Source: Chersky-806 sp038252255
GTDB taxonomy: Bacteria; Actinomycetota; Acidimicrobiia; IMCC26256; JAENVU01
Assembly: GCA_038252255.1 (NCBI GenBank)
Contig: JBBSAM010000010.1
Location: 62,001-126,000 of the forward strand
Direction: 5' to 3'
DNA length: 64,000 bases
In this document: positions 60,203 to 64,000 of the stretch, piece by piece
How positions within the stretch are numbered: the stretch's first letter is position 1
How the letters are laid out: each line of letters starts with the position of its first letter
The notes under the pieces: model-generated
What the model saw: the letters and a program-made list of their open reading frames with translations, nothing else
Told to the model about the DNA's origin: nothing
Database searches by the model: none
Program-made: the position numbers and the translations under genes

Positions 60203-62221
60203 GTGAAGACGTTTCCGACCGCGAGAATCCGCAACGTGGCGCTGGTGGGCCACGGCGGAGCCGGCAAGACGACGCTCGCCGAAGCGCTCCTGTTCGCAGC
60301 CGGAGCCATCCCCCGCACCGGCCGGGTCGAGGACGGGAACACCGTCTGCGACTTCGACCCGGAGGAAGCGCGCCGGCGCATCTCGGTCTCCCTCGCGCTC
60401 GCCCCGTTCGAGGTGGACGGGCACAAGGTCAACCTGATCGACACGCCGGGCTACGCGGACTTCGTCGGTGACGTCGCCGCCGCACTCCGCGCGGTCGACC
60501 TCGTCGTGTGTGTCGTCTCGGCGGTCGAAGGCGTCGAGGTGCAGACCGAGGTCACCTGGAAGATGGCCGAGGAGCGCGGCATCCCGCGCGTCATCTTCAT
60601 CAACAAGCTCGACCGCGAACGCGCGTCGTTCCAACGCACGCTCGACCAGCTGAAGGACCGCTTCGGCGCGGGGGTCGCCCCCCTCGAGCTCCCGATCGGA
60701 GAGGAGGCCGAGTTCCGCGGAGTCGTCGATCTTCTGACCGACACCGCGATGATGTACGACGGCTCCTCGCCCGAGGGCACCCAGGGCCCGGTACCGGCGG
60801 ACATGGAAGCAGAGGAGCACTCGACCCACGACGCGCTGATCGAAGGCATCGTCGTCGCCGACGACGACCTCACCGAGCGCTATCTCGCCGACGAGGCGAT
60901 CGAGCCCAAGGAGCTCGCGCACGCGCTGGCCAAGGGCATCGACGACGCGACGGTGTTCCCGGTCCTCTGCGGGAGCGCGGCCCGGCTCATCGGCGTCGAC
61001 CGGCTCGCCCGGTTCATCGTCGAGGAGGGACCCGCCCCGCACGTGCACAACGAGGACGGTGCGCCGGCCGCGTTCGTCTTCAAGACGCTGGTCGACCCCT
61101 ACGTCGGGCGCGTGAACCTGTTCAAGGTGCTGCAGGGCGCCGTGAAAGCCGACGCGAGCCTGCTCAACGGCCGGACGATGACCGAGGAGCGGCTGCATCA
61201 GGTCACCACGATCCGTGGCAAGGAGCAGGAGCCGACGAGCGAGGTGCCGGCCGGCGACATCGCAGCCGTCGCCAAGCTCGGCGACACGACCACGGGCGAT
61301 GTGCTCGCGGTGCGCGGCACGCAGATCGAGGTCGAGCCGTTCGTCCTCCCGACACCCGTGCTGTCCACCGCGATCCACGCGAAGTCGAAGGGCGACGAGG
61401 ACAAGCTCGCCAACGCGCTGCACCGGCTCGAGGACGAGGACCCTGTGCTGCAGCTCGACCGCAACGCCGAGACGCATCAGACGCTGCTCTCGGGCATGGG
61501 CGAGACCCATCTCTCGATCGCGCTCGAGCGGCTCGCCCGCAAGTTCGGCGTCGAGGTCGAGACGGAGGACGTGAAGGTCCCCTACCGCGAGACGATCAGC
61601 GGGACCGCGGAAGCCGAGGGCAAGCTCAAGAAGCAGACCGGCGGCCACGGCCAGTTCGCGATCGCGTGGCTACGGGTGGAGCCCACCGAGCGCGGCGCGG
61701 GCTTCGAGTTCCACGACGCGATCGTCGGCGGGGTGATCCCACGCCAGTACATCCCGGCGGTGGAGAAGGGCATCCACGAGACGATCGAACGCGGGGGCGC
61801 GCTCGGCTACCCGGTGGTGGACGTGTCGGTCACGTGCTTCGACGGCAAGCATCACCCGGTGGACAGCTCGGAGATGGCGTTCAAGACCGCCGCGTCACAT
61901 GGCTTCAAGGAGGCCCTGGCGAAAGCGGGCCCGATCCTGCTCGAGCCGATCAGCGAGCTCGTGGTCACGGTCCCGGAGGCCAGCCAGGGCGACATCATGG
62001 GCGACCTCAATTCGAAGCGCGGCCGTATCCAGGGCAGCGCCTCGGTCGGCGACGGTGAGGTCGAGATCGTCGCGATGGTGCCGACGTCCGAGATCCTCCG
62101 CTATGCCATCGACCTGCGCTCGATGACCCACGGGCGCGGGCGGTTCTCGGTCACGCACTCCCACTACGACCCGGTGCCCGGCCACGTCGCCGACCGGATC
62201 GTCGCGGCGGCCGGCGTCTGA
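60203..62221 (+). CDS. Elongation factor G-like GTPase, FusA2 type
   Basis: A 672-residue EF-G paralogue. Domain I has the P-loop GHGGAGKTTLAEALL (about 16-30), DTPGYADF (80-87) and FINKLDRERASF; domains II-V follow, ending with PEASQGDIMGDLNSKRGRIQGS and LRYAIDLRSMTHGRGRFSV. In the G3 motif Tyr84 replaces the catalytic His of DTPGHVDF, a change seen in mycobacterial FusA2-type proteins, so GTP hydrolysis may be altered or need another activation. The P-loop is GHGGAGKT rather than HIDAGKT. It starts at GTG 60203 and is monocistronic or leads into the next gene. Cellular role unknown; ordinary EF-G is presumably encoded elsewhere. Confidence 0.88.
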   Translation: MKTFPTARIRNVALVGHGGAGKTTLAEALLFAAGAIPRTGRVEDGNTVCDFDPEEARRRISVSLALAPFEVDGHKVNLIDTPGYADFVGDVAAALRAVDLVVCVVSAVEGVEVQTEVTWKMAEERGIPRVIFINKLDRERASFQRTLDQLKDRFGAGVAPLELPIGEEAEFRGVVDLLTDTAMMYDGSSPEGTQGPVPADMEAEEHSTHDALIEGIVVADDDLTERYLADEAIEPKELAHALAKGIDDATVFPVLCGSAARLIGVDRLARFIVEEGPAPHVHNEDGAPAAFVFKTLVDPYVGRVNLFKVLQGAVKADASLLNGRTMTEERLHQVTTIRGKEQEPTSEVPAGDIAAVAKLGDTTTGDVLAVRGTQIEVEPFVLPTPVLSTAIHAKSKGDEDKLANALHRLEDEDPVLQLDRNAETHQTLLSGMGETHLSIALERLARKFGVEVETEDVKVPYRETISGTAEAEGKLKKQTGGHGQFAIAWLRVEPTERGAGFEFHDAIVGGVIPRQYIPAVEKGIHETIERGGALGYPVVDVSVTCFDGKHHPVDSSEMAFKTAASHGFKEALAKAGPILLEPISELVVTVPEASQGDIMGDLNSKRGRIQGSASVGDGEVEIVAMVPTSEILRYAIDLRSMTHGRGRFSVTHSHYDPVPGHVADRIVAAAGV

Positions 62222-62257
62222 CCGGCGCGTAGGCTTCCGCCCAGAGCGGAGGCAGGT

Positions 62258-63763
62258 ATGGGCAGCACGCCCGGTTCGGGGACACCGGAGCAACCCGAGA
62301 CAGTCGACCTCGTCGACCCGACCGTCACGCGCGGGTCCGGTCGGCGACGGCGACCCCGCGGACAGATCGTCGGCGCGCTGATCGGGGCCGCGGTGCTCAT
62401 CGCCGGCGGCATCGCCGTGGCGGTAGCGGCGAACGACGACGACCCGGGCACCGAGGCGGTCAACACCTTCGCCCCCGACGTGACCGTCGGCGACGCGAAC
62501 CTCGTGGTGCTCGCCACCACGTTCGACCCCCAGGGCGCACGCAATCTCGTCCCCCCGTCGTTGGTCACCACCCTCGGAGACGTTCCCGGGGTCAAAGCGG
62601 CCGAGGGTGTGCTGCGGAGCAATGTCGCGATGCACGATATGAACGGGAAGACGCTCGGGCACGGCCAGTCGACGATCGCGCTCTCGTGGAACGGCACCGA
62701 CGGGCTCGAGCTCCGAGAGGGCCGGCCGCCGAAGCAGACCGGCGAGGTCGCGATCGACGTCGGCACCCTGGCCGAGCACGGCTTGGGAGTTGGCGACGAG
62801 GTGGGGGTGGACCGCTACGGCGGGGGCGCGAGCTACCAGCTGAACCCGGACGGCACGAAGGTCTACTCGTACGGTGGCGGCGAGGGAGAGCCGGCGAAGA
62901 TCGTCGGTGCATTCGCCGTCGCCGGCGGCGATGCCGGGGTGCCCGGTGTCGCGCTCACCGCCTTCGACGCGAACACACTGCTCGGGATCTCGCACGCTAC
63001 GCAGCCCGGCTTCGATCGTGCCGACCTCATCGCGGCCGACGGCGCGGATCTCGCGCAAGTGCTCACCGACGTGACCGCAGCGCTCCCGGCTGGGTTCCAG
63101 GTCGTCCCCGCGAGCGAGCTCGGTACCCACGAGCAGCTGCGTGCCGAGCTCGAGATCCAACGGGCGTTCTTCGACCTGCTCAGCCTGGACGAGCCGACAC
63201 GCAATGCGGCCGTTGAAGGTGCAGACCACGCGTCACCCGAGGTCCGGGCCGAAGGTAACCGCACCTTCCAGCGCTACCTCAGCCAGCTCGTGAACGTCGA
63301 GTTCCGGGTGCAGCGGGTGAGCTTCCTCGACGCCGACCACGCCAACCTCGTCTTCATGACGTACTACGGCGGCGCGCCCTCGCCCGTGCTCACCCAGCCC
63401 TTCGACGCCCACGCAGTGCGGGTCGACGGTCGGTGGAAGGTGTCGAGCTCCACGGTGTGCACGCTGACCCTGCTCGGCGGGGCGCCGTGCATCCCGCAGC
63501 CGGGGCAGGCGATCGAACCGCCGCCGGGCTGGGAGCTGCCGGAGACCCAACCGTCGCTGGTCGACGCGTTCACGCGATTGAGCAGGCCGGACGTGACCGT
63601 CGTGGTCAGCGGGGTGCGGCTCGTCGACTCCGATCACGGCGAGGTCTTCTACAGCGTGACCGCACCGAAGCAGCCGGGGCTCGAGACTCCCTATCCGCTC
63701 ATCGCCCGGGCGACGCGCCTCGCCGGACGATGGGAGCCGGAGACTCCCGTGCTGCAGGGCTAG
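62258..63763 (+). CDS. Membrane-anchored extracytoplasmic protein with MacB-like and NTF2-like parts
   Basis: A 501-residue protein. A cytoplasmic basic segment is followed by one membrane helix (QIVGALIGAAVLIAGGIAVAVAA, about 36-58), after which everything is outside. Residues about 75-260 resemble the extracytoplasmic core of MacB/FtsX-type ABC permeases (ALSWNGTDGLELREGRPPKQTGEVAIDVGTLAEHGLGVGDEV), but no permease helices follow. Residues about 300-500 look like one or two NTF2-like/lumazine-type beta domains (RVQRVSFLDADHANLVFMTYYGG; RVDGRWKVSSSTVCTL) found in actinobacterial lipoproteins. The function is unknown; a substrate- or cell-wall-sensing partner of an ABC system is a guess. It follows the EF-G paralogue by 36 bases. 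Confidence 0.6.
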   Translation: MGSTPGSGTPEQPETVDLVDPTVTRGSGRRRRPRGQIVGALIGAAVLIAGGIAVAVAANDDDPGTEAVNTFAPDVTVGDANLVVLATTFDPQGARNLVPPSLVTTLGDVPGVKAAEGVLRSNVAMHDMNGKTLGHGQSTIALSWNGTDGLELREGRPPKQTGEVAIDVGTLAEHGLGVGDEVGVDRYGGGASYQLNPDGTKVYSYGGGEGEPAKIVGAFAVAGGDAGVPGVALTAFDANTLLGISHATQPGFDRADLIAADGADLAQVLTDVTAALPAGFQVVPASELGTHEQLRAELEIQRAFFDLLSLDEPTRNAAVEGADHASPEVRAEGNRTFQRYLSQLVNVEFRVQRVSFLDADHANLVFMTYYGGAPSPVLTQPFDAHAVRVDGRWKVSSSTVCTLTLLGGAPCIPQPGQAIEPPPGWELPETQPSLVDAFTRLSRPDVTVVVSGVRLVDSDHGEVFYSVTAPKQPGLETPYPLIARATRLAGRWEPETPVLQG

Positions 63764-64000
63764 GTCGCGCCGTTGTCGGTCGCGAGGCCGTACTGCGACC
63801 AGTCCTCCGGGTTGTTCTCGGTGTACTCGCCGATCACGTGCCCGTCGACCCCGTCACACTCGACGAGGCCGCGCAGGCTCGGCGGCTCGTCGGCGCTGTA
63901 GAGCAGGATCCGCCACGCGGGGCGGCTGCGCAGTCCGTACCAGGCGAGCTGGGCCGACGCGTGACCGACCGGGAAGCCGACCGTGCGAGTTGCGATGATG
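63760..64000 (-). CDS. Unknown protein, C-terminal part (cut by window edge)
   Basis: The reverse strand reads without stops from the window edge to TAG at 63760-63762, giving about 79 residues that begin TRTVGFPVGHASAQLAWYGL and end YTENNPEDWSQYGLATDNGAT. Codon use is like its neighbours and the acidic-aromatic ending is that of a folded protein. It converges on the anchored protein gene with a 3-4-nt overlap of the stops. I do not recognise the family; the start is outside the window. Confidence 0.65.
   Translation of the reverse strand, partial: IIATRTVGFPVGHASAQLAWYGLRSRPAWRILLYSADEPPSLRGLVECDGVDGHVIGEYTENNPEDWSQYGLATDNGAT

Overview
The window is high-GC, densely packed bacterial chromosome, mostly on the minus strand, with many 1-4 nt start/stop overlaps and frequent GTG or TTG starts. 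Gene content points to Actinomycetota: a PgsA-PatA-PimA phosphatidylinositol mannoside set, F420/LLM-type oxidoreductases, PdxST, RuvCAB-YajC-SecDF-Rel order, and RarA-DUF948-AlaS-RuvX-MltG-AroE order. The type IV pilus (T4P) locus without a secretin, together with P450, LLM and Cox-type genes, makes the class Acidimicrobiia my best guess; that is inference, not proof.

Layout. 1-5.1 kb: nusB (cut), efp, Xaa-Pro peptidase and aroQ-aroB-aroK-aroC. 5.2-10.7 kb: first T4P block (PilP-like, PilO, a PilM-PilN fusion, a BldC-like regulator, prepilin peptidase, two pilins). 10.8-18.1 kb: an accessory block inside the T4P locus, with an Asp/Asn-hydroxylase-like dioxygenase, acyl-AMP ligase, acyl carrier protein, serine-palmitoyltransferase-like enzyme, F420 ketoreductase-like LLM protein, a second LLM enzyme and two small unknowns. 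18.1-23.7 kb: pilC, pilT, pilB and a DUF4388 protein. 23.8-35.2 kb: aroE, mltG, ruvX, alaS, two small membrane proteins, rarA, a P450, aspS and hisS. 35.3-39.0 kb: three large minor pseudopilins. 39.1-46.7 kb: rel, secF, secD, yajC, ruvB, ruvA, ruvC. 46.8-50.6 kb: CO-dehydrogenase-like accessory genes without the catalytic subunit, a cold-shock protein and a PPOX protein. 50.6-59.9 kb: bcp, yebC, pdxT, a three-unit palindromic repeat, pdxS, a DUF3048 lipoprotein, htpX, lemA, an inositol-phosphatase-family gene, pimA, patA, pgsA. 60.2-64 kb (plus strand): an EF-G paralogue and an anchored extracytoplasmic protein, then the end of a convergent unknown gene.

Working together. The shikimate genes surround the T4P locus (aroE is stranded about 19 kb from aroQBKC), as if the pilus block had been built into an aro neighbourhood. 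The T4P genes supply a platform (PilC, PilMN-O-P), an extension motor (PilB), a retraction motor (PilT), a processing peptidase, two small pilins and a set of unusually large tip-type pseudopilins, but no outer-membrane secretin, as expected for a monoderm. The most interesting region is 10.8-15.7 kb. Its genes together resemble the activation, carrier, condensation and ketoreduction steps of a sphingoid-base or other amino-acid-derived lipid pathway, with an F420-type ketoreductase in the place where known bacterial pathways use a different reductase family.

Non-coding signals include a promoter with an overlapping dyad upstream of the BldC-like/pil operon, strong hairpins before pilin and pseudopilin genes, a TnnAACnnGTTnnA (KstR-type) site upstream of an LLM gene, a perfect LexA-type box on the ruvC start, and two palindromic repeat families. 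No tRNA, rRNA, CRISPR array, transposase or integrase was recognised. No stretch over 300 bases lacks a gene; the longest gaps (59916-60202, 49994-50222, 15738-15961, 17099-17287) are covered by entries of their own.
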